Source: Epibacterium ulvae (GTDB taxonomy: Bacteria > Pseudomonadota > Alphaproteobacteria > Rhodobacterales > Rhodobacteraceae). From it: a stretch of 64,000 nucleotides of DNA. Position numbers and translations under genes: made by a program. Shown here piece after piece: positions 51,366 through 60,705 of the stretch. Position 1 is the first letter of the stretch. Every line of letters begins with the position of its first letter. The stretch spans positions 1 to 64,000 of the forward strand of contig NZ_JAHHIR010000013.1 in the NCBI RefSeq assembly GCF_018678075.1, given 5' to 3'. The notes below the pieces were generated by a model. That model did not search any database, was not told the DNA's origin, and was given only the letters and a program-made list of their open reading frames with translations.

Positions 51366-52949
51366 CTACTTTTTGCTTATACGACCATCAGTGTAGGGGA
51401 CATACGGTCCGACCTTGGCCAGATATTCCGCCGTGACATCCGCCAGATCGGGGCCAAAGTCATAGGCTTTTTCTGCGTCCACAAACATTCTATAGCCGTC
51501 GCCACCGCCCCGCACATAGTTGTTGGACACCATGCCGTACATCTTGGCAGTGTCAATCGGCACCCACGCCTCACCTTCCTGAACCAGGACCTCGGAAATA
51601 CGCCCTTCGCCCGCAGCAACTGCGGGATCCCAGGTGAATTTCAGACCGGCAACCTGTGGGAAGCGACCTTTGACTTCTTCGACCTGGCTCACACCGTTTT
51701 CAAGCGCATCGATAACCGCCTGACCCGAGACTTCGAATGTCGACAAGGTGTTCTGGAACGGCAGAACGCTGAGGACTTCGCCCATGGTGACTTGGCCTGC
51801 ATCAATGGAGGCCCGCAAGCCGCCGCCGTTCTGGATGGCGATCTGAATGCCCTGGTCCTTGACCCGGTCCAGCATCGCATCGGCGACAAGGTTGCCCATG
51901 GCGCATTCACCGGTTCGGCAGATGTCACGCGAGCCTTCCACAACTTCGGAGGTTTCGGCGACGATGCGTTGTTTCAACTCCTCGATCGGGGCGCCCATCT
52001 CGGACACGCGTGCCGCTATTGCGGCATCCGGCGTGACAGAAGCATCCAGCAGGATCGGCTCACCCGAGGCTACAGTGACGTGGCCCGCATCATCAAAGGT
52101 GACATTCAATTCACCGACATATTTGGAATAGGCATAGGCCTGAACCACCGGCACGTCGCCAACCATGGTCGGATAGGCACCCGCCGCACCGTCGCTGGTG
52201 TTGGACAGCAGGGTATGGGAGTGGCCGCCAACAACCAGATCAAGGCCGGGAACAGCCGCCGCAATCTCAAGGTCCTTGGCCAGGCCGACATGGGTCAGCG
52301 CGATGATCTTGTCGATACCTTCGGCTTCCAATGCCGCGACATCGGCTTTCAGGCTTTCGATCTCATCCTGGAAAATCACGTTGGGTCCGGGCGACGACGT
52401 ATCAACAGTATCGGTGGCCAGAACCGAAATCACGGCAACTTTCTCGCCGCCAACTTCCAGCACAACATGGTTGGCGACTTTGTCGGTTAGGCTGGCTTCT
52501 GCAGACAGATCCAGATTGCCCGAGATCACCGGAAAAGACACCGCATCGATGAAATGAGACAGGCCTTCGGGGCCGTCATCAAACTCGTGGTTGCCCACCG
52601 CCATCACGTCATAGCCGATGGCCTCCATGAACTCGGCTTCGGCCGCACCTTTGTAGGTGGTGTAAAACAGCGAGCCCTGGAACGGGTCGCCCGCATCCAT
52701 CACCAACACGTTTTTGTCGGCCAACTCTGCGCGTTTGGCGTCGATCATGGTCTTGATCCGGGCCACCCCGCCAAAACACTTGCCTTCGGCCTCATCTTCA
52801 CCGCCACAGGTCGAGTCATATTTGTTGATCGACTCGATACGGCTGTGAATGTCGTTGGTGTGCAAGATCGTCAGATTAAACTCAGCGGCGGCCATGCCGG
52901 ACGTCAGCGCCAATGCGGCGGCACTGGTCAGGAAACGAGACATCATCAT
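51366..52949 (-). CDS. Periplasmic 5'-nucleotidase/metallophosphatase (UshA family)
   Basis: This 527-residue protein has a signal peptide (FLTSAAALALTSGMAAA) and the calcineurin-like metal motifs LHTNDIHSR, VMDAGDPFQG, VGNHEFDDG, THVGLAKD and GGHSHTLL, followed by the 5'-nucleotidase C-terminal substrate domain (IAIQNGGGLRASIDAGQVTM, then SNNYVRGGGDGYRMF). It removes phosphate from nucleotides in the periplasm, scavenging phosphate and nucleosides. The start is the first of three ATGs (52949), with GGGAG seven bases upstream. A terminator follows. Confidence 0.94.
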   Translation of the reverse strand: MMMSRFLTSAAALALTSGMAAAEFNLTILHTNDIHSRIESINKYDSTCGGEDEAEGKCFGGVARIKTMIDAKRAELADKNVLVMDAGDPFQGSLFYTTYKGAAEAEFMEAIGYDVMAVGNHEFDDGPEGLSHFIDAVSFPVISGNLDLSAEASLTDKVANHVVLEVGGEKVAVISVLATDTVDTSSPGPNVIFQDEIESLKADVAALEAEGIDKIIALTHVGLAKDLEIAAAVPGLDLVVGGHSHTLLSNTSDGAAGAYPTMVGDVPVVQAYAYSKYVGELNVTFDDAGHVTVASGEPILLDASVTPDAAIAARVSEMGAPIEELKQRIVAETSEVVEGSRDICRTGECAMGNLVADAMLDRVKDQGIQIAIQNGGGLRASIDAGQVTMGEVLSVLPFQNTLSTFEVSGQAVIDALENGVSQVEEVKGRFPQVAGLKFTWDPAVAAGEGRISEVLVQEGEAWVPIDTAKMYGMVSNNYVRGGGDGYRMFVDAEKAYDFGPDLADVTAEYLAKVGPYVPYTDGRISKK

Positions 52950-53211
52950 ATGTGAACTCCCTGTTCTATGTGTTTCTAGCGATGATACTAGATCCGAGGT
53001 ATCCTCTGCCAAAGGGGAAATCGCGACAAGAAGACCCTGCGCAATTTCTGGCCATTTGGTCAAAAACCCTCACAACTGACCGGAACCTGTGCGTTTCTAG
53101 CAAGGCTTCCGTGGCGTCACGCAGCCGTTTTTTACGGGTTTTATCGCGACAAAAAACCATCATCGCGCGCCAAGTCTTGACCCGCAGGCAGCAGCGGTGC
53201 ATCAAACGCCC

Positions 53212-53550
53212 ATGCTGATTTACAAGATTTTCCGCCAAGACGAGTGGGAGGCCCTCGAAGCCACCGGGGAAACCCGTGGCGCGCCAATAGATCTGGCCGA
53301 CGGCTTTGTCCATTTTTCCACCGCCGCACAAGCGGCTGAGACGGCCGCAAAGCATTTTGCAGGCGAAAGAGGGCTGTGGATTTTGGCCCTTGATGCCGAG
53401 GCTCTGGGCGATGCGCTGAAATGGGAAGTGTCACGGGGCGGTGCCCTGTTTCCACACCTTTATCGCAATTTGCAGATGACCGATGTCACGTGGAGCAAGC
53501 CTTTGCCCATCGTGGACGGCGTGCACCAGTTTCCTGCTGAGATGACCTGA
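53212..53550 (+). CDS. DUF952 protein
   Basis: This 112-residue protein has the DUF952 pattern [79 protein letters not shown]. The family is related to ADP-ribosyltransferase-like folds and of unknown function. The start is ATG 53212; a GTG at 53197 is possible. It is 16 bp before pyrD and probably in its operon. Confidence 0.88.
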   Translation: MLIYKIFRQDEWEALEATGETRGAPIDLADGFVHFSTAAQAAETAAKHFAGERGLWILALDAEALGDALKWEVSRGGALFPHLYRNLQMTDVTWSKPLPIVDGVHQFPAEMT

Positions 53551-53566
53551 GGATCGACACCCGCCT

Positions 53567-54625
53567 ATGAAACTGACCGAAAAGCTGGCGCTTGCGGCGC
53601 TGCATCGTATGGACCCCGAAGCGGCCCATGGCCTGTCGATCAACGCGCTGAAATCCGGTCTCGCCCCGACGCCCGGCCCGGTCAGCACCCCGCGTCTGCG
53701 TACCACGGTCGCGGGCCTTGATCTGCCCAACCCGGTTGGTCTGGCGGCAGGGTTTGACAAAAATGCCGAAGCCTTGGCCCCGCTCAGCCAGGCTGGGTTT
53801 GGCTTTATCGAGGTCGGCGCCGCCACGCCGCGCGCACAGCCCGGCAATCCAAAACCGCGCCTGTTTCGCCTGACCGAGGATAAAGCCGCCATCAACCGGT
53901 TCGGCTTTAACAACGAAGGGATGGAGGCCATTGGTGCGCGCCTCGCCAAACGTCCCACTGACGCCGTAATCGGCCTGAACCTTGGTGCCAACAAAGACAG
54001 TACCGACCGCGCGGCCGATTTTGCCAAAGTCCTGCAACATTGCGGCGCGCATCTTGATTTTGCGACGGTCAACGTCTCCTCCCCCAACACCGAGAAACTA
54101 CGCGACCTGCAAGGCAAAGCCGCGCTGAGCGCGCTGTTGAACGGGGTGATCGACGTGCGCGATGGGTTGCAGCGCCGAGTGCCTGTCTTCCTCAAAATCG
54201 CGCCCGATCTGACCTTGGACGAGCTGGATGATATCGCAGCCGTCGCGACTGAGACCGGGATCGACGCGGTGATTACCACCAATACGACCCTGTCTCGTGA
54301 CGGGCTGCAAAGCCCCCATCGCGATCAGGCCGGGGGGCTGTCCGGTGCGCCGCTGTTTGAAAAATCGACCCAAGTTTTGGCGCAGCTGTCCAGCCGACTG
54401 GACGGCGCCACGCCTTTGATCGGCGTGGGGGGGATCAGCACCGCCGAGCAGGCCTATGCCAAGATCTGCGCCGGGGCGTCCGCCGTGCAGTTTTACACCG
54501 CGATGGTTTACGGCGGGCTGAGCCTTGCGGGTGAGATCGCCAAAGGCTTAGATGCCCTGCTTGCGCGGGATGGGTTTGACACGGTCGCCGATGCGGTTGG
54601 CAGCAAACGAGGGGACTGGCTGTGA
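53567..54625 (+). CDS. pyrD: Dihydroorotate dehydrogenase (quinone), class 2
   Basis: This 352-residue protein has the class 2 pattern: N-terminal membrane-associating helix, [67 protein letters not shown], catalytic Ser in [16 protein letters not shown], and [12 protein letters not shown]. It oxidises dihydroorotate to orotate at the membrane, passing electrons to quinone, in pyrimidine synthesis. Its stop overlaps the arsC-like GTG start. Confidence 0.96.
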   Translation: MKLTEKLALAALHRMDPEAAHGLSINALKSGLAPTPGPVSTPRLRTTVAGLDLPNPVGLAAGFDKNAEALAPLSQAGFGFIEVGAATPRAQPGNPKPRLFRLTEDKAAINRFGFNNEGMEAIGARLAKRPTDAVIGLNLGANKDSTDRAADFAKVLQHCGAHLDFATVNVSSPNTEKLRDLQGKAALSALLNGVIDVRDGLQRRVPVFLKIAPDLTLDELDDIAAVATETGIDAVITTNTTLSRDGLQSPHRDQAGGLSGAPLFEKSTQVLAQLSSRLDGATPLIGVGGISTAEQAYAKICAGASAVQFYTAMVYGGLSLAGEIAKGLDALLARDGFDTVADAVGSKRGDWL

Positions 54626-54963
54626 TCACCTATTGGCACAATCCGCGCTGTTCCAAATCACGGGCTGGCCTTGCGTTCTTTGAAGCGCGCGGCGTGGCGG
54701 TTGATACGCGTCTCTATCAAAAGGACGCGCCGTCGCTGGCAGAGCTGAAACAGGTGCATCAGTTGCTTGGCGTTCCAGCGTTGCAGATAATGCGCAGCAA
54801 GGACGCCGCCTTCAAAGAGCTTGGTCTGACCAAAGACATGGGCGACGACCGCTTGCTGGCCGCCATGGCCGAGCACCCTGCCCTGATCGAACGCCCGATC
54901 GCCTTTACCGAGACTGTCGCGCGGATTGGCCGCCCGACCGAGGCGCTGGCAGATCTGCTGTAA
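54622..54963 (+). CDS. ArsC/Spx-like arsenate reductase family protein
   Basis: This 113-residue protein starts with GTG ([15 protein letters not shown]) and has the Cys10 of [27 protein letters not shown] and [18 protein letters not shown]. The family reduces arsenate with glutaredoxin or acts like YffB; the absence of neighbouring ars genes and the coupling to pyrD make arsenic resistance unlikely as its main job. Overlap with pyrD (TGA at 54623-54625). Four bases before the convergent MATE gene stop. Confidence 0.88.
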   Translation: MITYWHNPRCSKSRAGLAFFEARGVAVDTRLYQKDAPSLAELKQVHQLLGVPALQIMRSKDAAFKELGLTKDMGDDRLLAAMAEHPALIERPIAFTETVARIGRPTEALADLL

Positions 54964-54966
54964 CGC

Positions 54967-56292
54967 TCAAGCCCCGGCGCGCGCTTCCAGCGCCGGGTAG
55001 CGCATCCCCAGCGTGATGCCGCGCGCAACGAATGAGATCAAAAGTGCGATCCAAAGCCCGTGATTGCCCTGCGTTGGCAACAAGGCCAGCACTGCAATCA
55101 CATAGACCCCGGTGCTGAGGATCATCATATTGCGCATATCGCGCGAGGCGGTGGCCCCGATAAAAATCCCGTCCAGCATCCAACTGGCCCAGCCCAAAAT
55201 CGGTGCCGCCACGATATAGGGCAGAAAGACGCGCGCCGCCTCACGCACGTCCGGCGCGGTGGTCATCCAGTTGATAAACACACCGCCCCACAGGGCAAAT
55301 GACAGTGCCATCAGTGCAACAACAATCATCCCCCAAAAACTGGTGATCCTCGCACTGCGGCGCAGCTCTTGGCGTTTTTGCGCGCCCAGGGCTTGGCCCA
55401 CCAATGTTTCGGCTGCAAAGGCAAAACCATCCATCCCATATGCAGTCACAAACATCAGCTGGATCAGAATTTGGTTGGCGGCCAGCATCACATCCCCCTG
55501 CCGCGCCGCCAGAAAGGTGAAGGAGGTAAAGACCGCCTGCAACAACAGCGACCGGATCAGAATGTCGCTGTTCACCATCGCCATATGTTTAAGCCGCAGC
55601 GGATCCATAACCCGCCCCCAGTTGCGCCAGCGCGGTGAGGCAAAGGCATCGCGACACAGCCACAGGCCAACCGCAAATCCTGACCATTCCGCAATAAAGG
55701 TGGCATAGGCCACTCCATCCACACCCCAGCCCAGCCCGAGCACAAACCAGATGTCCAGCACCATATTCAGCAGGTTCATCACCACCTGGATCGCAAAGAA
55801 CGCATAGGTGCGCTCTTGGGCGATCAACCAACCTGACAGGCCGTAGATGGCAATCATCGCAGGCGCGGACCATATGCGAATGCCAAGGTAGCTGCGCGCC
55901 AGCTCACTGGCCTCAGACGATGGTCCTGCAAGATGCAGAGCAAAGGAAAAGAGCGGCGCTTGCAACAGCACAAACGCAGCCCCTGCCCCCAGGCCGATCA
56001 ACAAACAGCGCGTCAAAATCGCGGTTACTTCGTCGTGGTCACTGCGGCCAATCTCCTGGCTGGCCAGCCCCACGGTTCCCATGCGCAGAAAACCAAACAT
56101 CCAATAAAGCGAGGTCAGTATGATCGACCCAACTGCAACCGCGCCGAGCGATGCAGCCTCCCCCAACTGCCCCACCACGCCAGTGTCCACAACCCCAAGC
56201 AACGGGACAGTGGCGTTGGACAGTACCACCGGCAGCGCGATTTTGAGAACACGGCGGTGGGTGACGGGCTGCGTGGCGGTGGGTACGGTCAT
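54967..56292 (-). CDS. MATE family efflux transporter (DinF-like)
   Basis: This 441-residue protein has twelve predicted membrane segments and the MATE pattern (ALPVVLSNATVPLLGVVDTG, then GQLGEAASLGAVAVGSIILT, then LVGQALGAQKRQELRRSARI). These antiporters export cationic drugs, or in DinF types, bile salts and oxidants. Its ATG is six bases after the upstream thioesterase stop, so the three minus-strand genes form one unit. Confidence 0.93.
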   Translation of the reverse strand: MTVPTATQPVTHRRVLKIALPVVLSNATVPLLGVVDTGVVGQLGEAASLGAVAVGSIILTSLYWMFGFLRMGTVGLASQEIGRSDHDEVTAILTRCLLIGLGAGAAFVLLQAPLFSFALHLAGPSSEASELARSYLGIRIWSAPAMIAIYGLSGWLIAQERTYAFFAIQVVMNLLNMVLDIWFVLGLGWGVDGVAYATFIAEWSGFAVGLWLCRDAFASPRWRNWGRVMDPLRLKHMAMVNSDILIRSLLLQAVFTSFTFLAARQGDVMLAANQILIQLMFVTAYGMDGFAFAAETLVGQALGAQKRQELRRSARITSFWGMIVVALMALSFALWGGVFINWMTTAPDVREAARVFLPYIVAAPILGWASWMLDGIFIGATASRDMRNMMILSTGVYVIAVLALLPTQGNHGLWIALLISFVARGITLGMRYPALEARAGA

Positions 56293-56298
56293 ATATGT

Positions 56299-56811
56299 CT
56301 ACTCGCGGTCTGAGGAGGACATCAGAAAATGTCCGGTGGCTTGGGCCAAAAGCTTGTCTTTGTTGTCCTGCCAGGCCTCCACATGGACCGAGGCAAAGCG
56401 CCGCCCCGACCGCCAGACCCGTGCCCGTGCATAGGCATCACGTGGCAGGCCCGATCGCAGATAGTCCACGCTGAAATCAATCGTTTTAGGTTGGCGCGGC
56501 AAGTCACCGTCTGCCATCGCTTCGGGATCCAGTGAGCCGTTTTCGATCCCCTCCCACAGGACGGTCCAATGCAAGGTCACCATCGCGGTCATTTCCAGAA
56601 AGGCCGCCGTCGCCCCGCCGTGAAGTGCCGGCAACATCGGATTGCCAACCAGCTTCTCATCAAAATTGAGCTGCGCTGTCAGCTCATCCCCGCGCCGATC
56701 AAAGGTGATGCCCAGGAACTGAATGTAGGGCACCGATTTGACCAACGCGTTCAGGGCCGCGTCGCGGCGTTGTTTGACCTGTTGAATGGGTTCTGGCCGG
56801 GGACGGTTCAT
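56299..56811 (-). CDS. PaaI-type hot-dog thioesterase
   Basis: This 170-residue protein has a 4HBT-like core LGITFDRRGDELTAQLNFDE, LVGNPMLPALHGGATAAFLE, TAMVTL, TIDFSVDYLRSGLPRDAYA and SGRRFASVHVEAW. Hot-dog thioesterases of this type hydrolyse aromatic or short acyl-CoAs. Its start overlaps the stop of a second thioesterase (ATGA at 56808-56811). Confidence 0.9.
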   Translation of the reverse strand: MNRPRPEPIQQVKQRRDAALNALVKSVPYIQFLGITFDRRGDELTAQLNFDEKLVGNPMLPALHGGATAAFLEMTAMVTLHWTVLWEGIENGSLDPEAMADGDLPRQPKTIDFSVDYLRSGLPRDAYARARVWRSGRRFASVHVEAWQDNKDKLLAQATGHFLMSSSDRE

Positions 56812-57242
56812 GATGTGGCCTCCGTTTTGTGTTCCACGGTAAAGGCCCCGGTGGCGGTGGCAACCGGGCGGCTGCGATCTTCGTCCATCGCAACCGCCCG
56901 CACAAAGGCCACATTGCGCGTCATCTGATGGCAGGTGGCCTCGGCCAAAATGGTCTGTCCCGGTGAGGCACTGCGCATGTAGTCGATCCGCAAATCAATC
57001 GTCGCAGTCGAAAAGGGCTCATCCGGATGCGCCAGAACCGCCATGCCGCAACAGGTGTCCATCAACGCAGACACCGCCCCCCCATGCACCACGCGGGTCT
57101 TCGGGTCGCCGATCAATTTTTCATCGTAAGGCATTAGAATCGCAGCCTCTCCCCCACTGCAAGAGACTATCTCCATGCCCAGCGCACGGGAATGCGGCAA
57201 CGCCAGCAGAAACTCTTGTGCACGTTTGAGTTCATCAATCAT
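56808..57242 (-). CDS. PaaI-type hot-dog thioesterase (second copy)
   Basis: This 144-residue protein has LGMEIVSCSGGEAAILMPYD, KLIGDPKTRVVHGGAVSALM, DTCCGMAVLAHP, ATIDLRIDYMRSASPGQTIL and NVAFVRAVAMDEDRSRPVAT. The catalytic HGG loop is present in both this and the neighbouring protein. The pair could form a heteromer. It is the first gene of the minus-strand unit, divergent from the MerR gene at 57356. Confidence 0.9.
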   Translation of the reverse strand: MIDELKRAQEFLLALPHSRALGMEIVSCSGGEAAILMPYDEKLIGDPKTRVVHGGAVSALMDTCCGMAVLAHPDEPFSTATIDLRIDYMRSASPGQTILAEATCHQMTRNVAFVRAVAMDEDRSRPVATATGAFTVEHKTEATS

Positions 57243-57355
57243 CGACCGCTCCCAAGTGGTACATATGCATTTTCTTATTTATGGTTCTAAAGAACTAGCT
57301 CGGTTGTTGCACTTGCAAAAATACAGTCCTAGGTTACCCGCAAGGGAGAGAGCGA

Positions 57356-57727
57356 ATGGCCAGTGACGAATTGTCATTCAAGGAGATGTGCGCAGCCTAC
57401 GATGTGACGCCGCGCACGTTACGATACTATGAATACATAGAGCTGTTACAGCCGCGTCGGGAGGGGCGCAGCCGGTTCTACGGCGCCAAGGAGCGCGCGC
57501 GGATGACGTTGATCCTGCGCGGGCGCAAGTTCGGCTTTCAGTTGGAAGAGATCCGCCAGTGGCTGATGATCTATGAAAACGAAGGCACTCAGGCGCAGCT
57601 AAAGGCCTTCTTGGAGATGGCAGATCGCCAGCTCGCGGAATTGGCAAAACAGCGCGAACAGATCGACATTGCCTTGGCCGAACTGACCGAGCTGCGCAGC
57701 ACCACTGTGGATCTCATTGACGACTGA
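57356..57727 (+). CDS. MerR family regulator, first of a tandem pair
   Basis: This 123-residue protein has the MerR DNA-binding domain (LSFKEMCAAYDVTPRTLRYY, then EYIELLQPRREGRSRFYGAK, then ILRGRKFGFQLEEIRQWLMI) and a short C-terminal dimerisation helix. It lacks the cysteine pattern of metal sensors, resembling the LiuR/acyl-CoA-linked MerR group. A GGGAGAG ribosome site precedes the ATG. It is followed by a strong terminator and a paralogous gene. Its ligand is unknown. Confidence 0.88.
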   Translation: MASDELSFKEMCAAYDVTPRTLRYYEYIELLQPRREGRSRFYGAKERARMTLILRGRKFGFQLEEIRQWLMIYENEGTQAQLKAFLEMADRQLAELAKQREQIDIALAELTELRSTTVDLIDD

Positions 57728-57742
57728 TCGCGTTTACACGGG

Positions 57743-57779
57743 CGCAGCTAGGCATCGGAACCTCGGGTGCCTAGCTGCG
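57743..57779 (+). terminator. Terminator after the first MerR gene
   Basis: CGCAGCTAGGCA / TGCCTAGCTGCG is a perfect 12-bp stem with a 13-base loop, followed by TGATTTTCCCC. It lies 15 bp after the stop codon and separates the two MerR genes into different transcripts. Confidence 0.82.
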
Positions 57780-57807
57780 TGATTTTCCCCTTAAATCTTT
57801 CAACCCA

Positions 57808-57853
57808 ACGTCACAATTGAAAGTGACGTGACGTATGAGTTACGTAAACGTCA
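57808..57853. promoter_or_regulatory. ACGT-rich operator cluster upstream of the second MerR gene
   Basis: Five ACGT words occur at 57808, 57826, 57831, 57842 and 57848. ACGTCAC-N8-GTGACGT (57808-57829) is a perfect inverted repeat, and TGACGTGACGTA is opposed by TTACGTAAACGTCA (57840-57853) as an imperfect one. ACGTAAACGT is the core of the LiuR-type MerR motif known to control branched-chain and fatty-acid degradation genes. It is about 90 bp before the MerR gene start, so autoregulation and control of the following fadE-like operon are likely. Confidence 0.65.
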
Positions 57854-57940
57854 AGAAATACCATTAGTGTAATCAACATATCCTGCGCGCCGGGTGCACC
57901 CTTCGGCCGTTTAGGACAAGACAACAAGGACCGCCTTTGT

Positions 57941-58339
57941 ATGAGTGACGACACTTTGACCATCCGCGAAATGTGCGACGCTTTTGACGTCACACCCCGT
58001 ACATTGCGGTTCTATGAGGCCAAAGAGCTCCTCTTCCCGATCCGCGACGGCCAACGTCGCCTGTTCACCAAACGCGACCGGGCCCGGCTCAAGCTTATTC
58101 TGCGCGGCAAGCGTTTTGGCTTTAGCCTGGAAGAGATCCGCCAGCTGTTGGACCTCTATCATGCGGATGACCAACAATTGGTGCAGCTGACCCGCACCTA
58201 TGAGGTCGCCTGTGAACGTCTGGCCGATATGGAACGCCAGCGCGACGAATTGAACACCGCCATAGACGAGCTCAAAGACCAATTGCGATGGGGCGAAAAA
58301 ATGATTGCCTCAATGAAGACGCAAGCCACCGGTACCTAA
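57941..58339 (+). CDS. MerR family regulator, second of a tandem pair
   Basis: This 132-residue protein has the same MerR head as its neighbour (LTIREMCDAFDVTPRTLRFY, then LILRGKRFGFSLEEIRQLLD) and a longer coiled C-terminus (YEVACERLADMERQRDELNT). It is 33 bp upstream of the acyl-CoA dehydrogenase gene and likely leads that operon, as LiuR-type regulators do. The ACGT-rich cluster lies in its promoter. Ligand probably an acyl-CoA, by family analogy. Confidence 0.9.
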   Translation: MSDDTLTIREMCDAFDVTPRTLRFYEAKELLFPIRDGQRRLFTKRDRARLKLILRGKRFGFSLEEIRQLLDLYHADDQQLVQLTRTYEVACERLADMERQRDELNTAIDELKDQLRWGEKMIASMKTQATGT

Positions 58340-58372
58340 GGTTACTTATCCCTGTTTCAACGGAGACCCCCT

Positions 58373-60154
58373 ATGCCCCGTTACACTGCCCCGACCAAAG
58401 ACGTGCAATTTCTGCTGCATGAGGTGCTAAACGTCTCAGACAGCGATGTTCCGGGATATAGCGATCTGGAGCCAGAGTTTACGGGCGCGGTCTTGGAAGA
58501 AGCTGGCAAGATCGCCTCACAGGTTCTGCAGCCGCTGAATTCCGTTGGCGATCAGGAAGGCTGCCGGTTTGAAAACGGTGTGGTTACAACCCCCGCAGGG
58601 TTCAAGCAGGCCTTTGAACAGATGAAAGACGGCGGCTGGCCCGGTCTGGACATGCCCGAAGCCTTCGGCGGCCAGAACATGCCCTCGGTCCTTGGCACTG
58701 CAGTGGGTGAGTTCTTCTCGGGCGCCAATCAGGCGTTCACCATGTACCAAGGTCTGACCCATGGCGCGGCTTCCGCAATCCTGGCCCATGGCACTGACGC
58801 GCAAAAAGCCACCTACCTGCCCAAGATGGTCGCCTGTGACTGGACCGGTACCATGAACCTGACAGAACCGCACTGTGGTACCGATCTGGGCCTGATGCGC
58901 ACCAAAGCCGAACCACAGGAGGACGGCAGCTACAAGATCACCGGGCAAAAGATCTTCATCTCTGCCGGGGATCATGATCTGGCAGAGAACGTGATCCACC
59001 TGGTGCTGGCAAAGATTCCCGGTGGGCCGGACGGGATCAAGGGCGTGTCGCTCTTTATCGTCCCCAAGATCATGACGGATGAGGACGGCACGCTGGGCGC
59101 GCGCAATGGGGTCTCTGTCGGCAAGATCGAAGAGAAGATGGGCATCCACGGCAATTCCACCTGTGTGATGGATTATGAAGGGGCCACGGGCTTCCTGCTC
59201 GGTGCGGAACACAAAGGCATGCGTTCCATGTTCACCATGATGAACGAAGCGCGCCTTGGTGTCGCTATGCAAGGTCTCGCCCAGGCGGAAGCCGCATATC
59301 AAAACGCCGTGGACTACGCCAAGGACCGCCTGCAGGGCCGCGATGTAACAGGGGCGAAAAACCCGGACGGCCCGGCTGATCCTTTGATTGTCCACCCGGA
59401 CATTCGCCGCAACCTGATGGACCAGAAGAGCTTTGTCGAAGGTGCACGCGCTTTCATGCTGTGGGGCGCCTCCCTGATTGACCGGTCGCATCGGAGCCAT
59501 GACGCGCAGGCAGAGGGGCTGATCTCACTGATGACCCCCGTGCTCAAAGGGTTCTTGACCGACAAGGGCTACGACATGACCGTCCAGGCGCAACAGATCT
59601 ATGGCGGTCATGGCTATATCGAGGAGTGGGGCATGTCCCAATACACCCGCGATGCCCGTATCACCATGATCTATGAGGGCGCCAACGGCGTACAGGCGCT
59701 GGATCTAGTAGGGCGCAAACTGGCACAAAATGGCGGCAAACACGTCATGGGTTTCTTTGAGATGGTGAAAACCTTCTGCAAAGAAGCCGACGAGACCTCG
59801 GATACGTTCAAAGCCCAATTTGTCGACCCGCTGAAAGCCGCCTCCAAGAATCTACAGGCTGCAGGCATGTACTTCATGCAAAACGGAATGAAGAACCCCA
59901 ACCACGCATTGGCTGGCTCCTATGACTTCATGCATCTCTTTGGACATGTGTGTTTGGGGCTCATGTGGGCACGCATGGCGCAATCCGCCGAAAACGCCCT
60001 GTCATCGGGGACCGGGGACGCCACGTTCTATGAGACCAAACTGACAACTGCACGCTATTACATGACACGACAACTGCCAGCCACGGCGCTGCACCTGGCA
60101 CGCATTCAATCGGGCGCGGACACCGTTATGGCGCTAGACGCTGACCTGTTCTGA
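58373..60154 (+). CDS. Long acyl-CoA dehydrogenase (FadE-like)
   Basis: This 593-residue protein is the long, roughly 600-residue type of acyl-CoA dehydrogenase with an N-terminal extension, core domains ([20 protein letters not shown], then [20 protein letters not shown], then [20 protein letters not shown], then [20 protein letters not shown]) and a C-terminal DUF-like helical part. It performs the first, FAD-dependent step of beta-oxidation. The catalytic Glu is expected in YEGANG. It opens the transcription unit that continues with thiolase and FadJ-like genes. Confidence 0.94.
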   Translation: MPRYTAPTKDVQFLLHEVLNVSDSDVPGYSDLEPEFTGAVLEEAGKIASQVLQPLNSVGDQEGCRFENGVVTTPAGFKQAFEQMKDGGWPGLDMPEAFGGQNMPSVLGTAVGEFFSGANQAFTMYQGLTHGAASAILAHGTDAQKATYLPKMVACDWTGTMNLTEPHCGTDLGLMRTKAEPQEDGSYKITGQKIFISAGDHDLAENVIHLVLAKIPGGPDGIKGVSLFIVPKIMTDEDGTLGARNGVSVGKIEEKMGIHGNSTCVMDYEGATGFLLGAEHKGMRSMFTMMNEARLGVAMQGLAQAEAAYQNAVDYAKDRLQGRDVTGAKNPDGPADPLIVHPDIRRNLMDQKSFVEGARAFMLWGASLIDRSHRSHDAQAEGLISLMTPVLKGFLTDKGYDMTVQAQQIYGGHGYIEEWGMSQYTRDARITMIYEGANGVQALDLVGRKLAQNGGKHVMGFFEMVKTFCKEADETSDTFKAQFVDPLKAASKNLQAAGMYFMQNGMKNPNHALAGSYDFMHLFGHVCLGLMWARMAQSAENALSSGTGDATFYETKLTTARYYMTRQLPATALHLARIQSGADTVMALDADLF

Positions 60155-60204
60155 GGTCACGTTGCCGCTGAGTGCGCCCCCGTGGCAAGACGAAGGACAC
60201 TGAA

Positions 60205-60417
60205 ATGCCAAAACGCTTCCGCCTCACCCGCCGCTTCCCGGTTTCCATGACCGAGGACGGCTACCGTCGCCTGCGCAAATTTGCACAAGACTCCGGTCTG
60301 GATGAAGGCGAAGCGCTGTCCTTCCTGTTTGAGAATTTTGACAGCGTCACCAATCACGACAACCTCACGCACCGGATGCGCATTTTTAATGCCGAGTTGG
60401 AGGATCGCAAAAGGTGA
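60205..60417 (+). CDS. Small conserved protein in the beta-oxidation operon
   Basis: This 70-residue protein is basic at the N-terminus (MPKRFRLTRRFPVSMTEDGY) and helical in the middle (RRLRKFAQDSGLDEGEALSF, then LFENFDSVTN). I do not recognise a family. AAGGA lies eight bases upstream of ATG 60205. It is placed between acyl-CoA dehydrogenase and GST genes and read in the same direction, so it probably belongs to the same expression unit. The N-terminus resembles short RHH/HTH-like DNA-binding proteins only vaguely. Confidence 0.6.
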   Translation: MPKRFRLTRRFPVSMTEDGYRRLRKFAQDSGLDEGEALSFLFENFDSVTNHDNLTHRMRIFNAELEDRKR

Positions 60418-60475
60418 ACCGGACGCAATATTCATCAACCCTCCCTACAGGTTGCTCCTACAGGAGCCTCCGGCG

Positions 60476-60650
60476 GAAGTATTTAGAAAAAGATGAAAAG
60501 GCCGCGCGCCCAATCCCAAGCCTTCGCCAAATGAAAGGACGCGCTTTTCACCTTTTACGGTCATCGGCTCTTCAGCCTGTACCGCCAGATCATATTCGTG
60601 CCATCTTGGTAAAGTAACTCTAAATGCTTTCATCTTTTTACAAATACTTC
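60476..60650. repeat. Pair of inverted 23-bp repeats bounding an intergenic element
   Basis: GAAGTATTTAGAAAAAGATG (continuing AAA, 60476-60498) is repeated in opposite orientation at 60628-60650 (reverse complement GAAGTATTTGTAAAAAGATG, then AAA), 21 of 23 identical. Just before the first copy is GCCTCCGGCG. I recall similar GCCTCCGGCGG-n-ATATTT-like sequences as dispersed intergenic repeats in Rhodobacteraceae, but could not check. The 129 bp between the arms hold no gene. The pair lies between the 70-aa gene and GST. Confidence 0.6.
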
Positions 60651-60656
60651 ACGGGG

Positions 60657-60681
60657 GTGCGGGGGTGTGAAACCCCCGCAC
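60657..60681 (+). terminator. GC-rich hairpin upstream of the GST gene
   Basis: GTGCGGGGG / CCCCCGCAC is a perfect 9-bp stem with a TGTGAAA loop, ending 24 bp before the GST start. No run of T follows, only GACGGATAAAAAGG. It could attenuate or insulate GST from upstream genes, or be the end of the adjacent repeat element. Terminator function is uncertain. Confidence 0.4.
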
Positions 60682-60705
60682 GACGGATAAAAAGGACGCA
60701 ATCCT

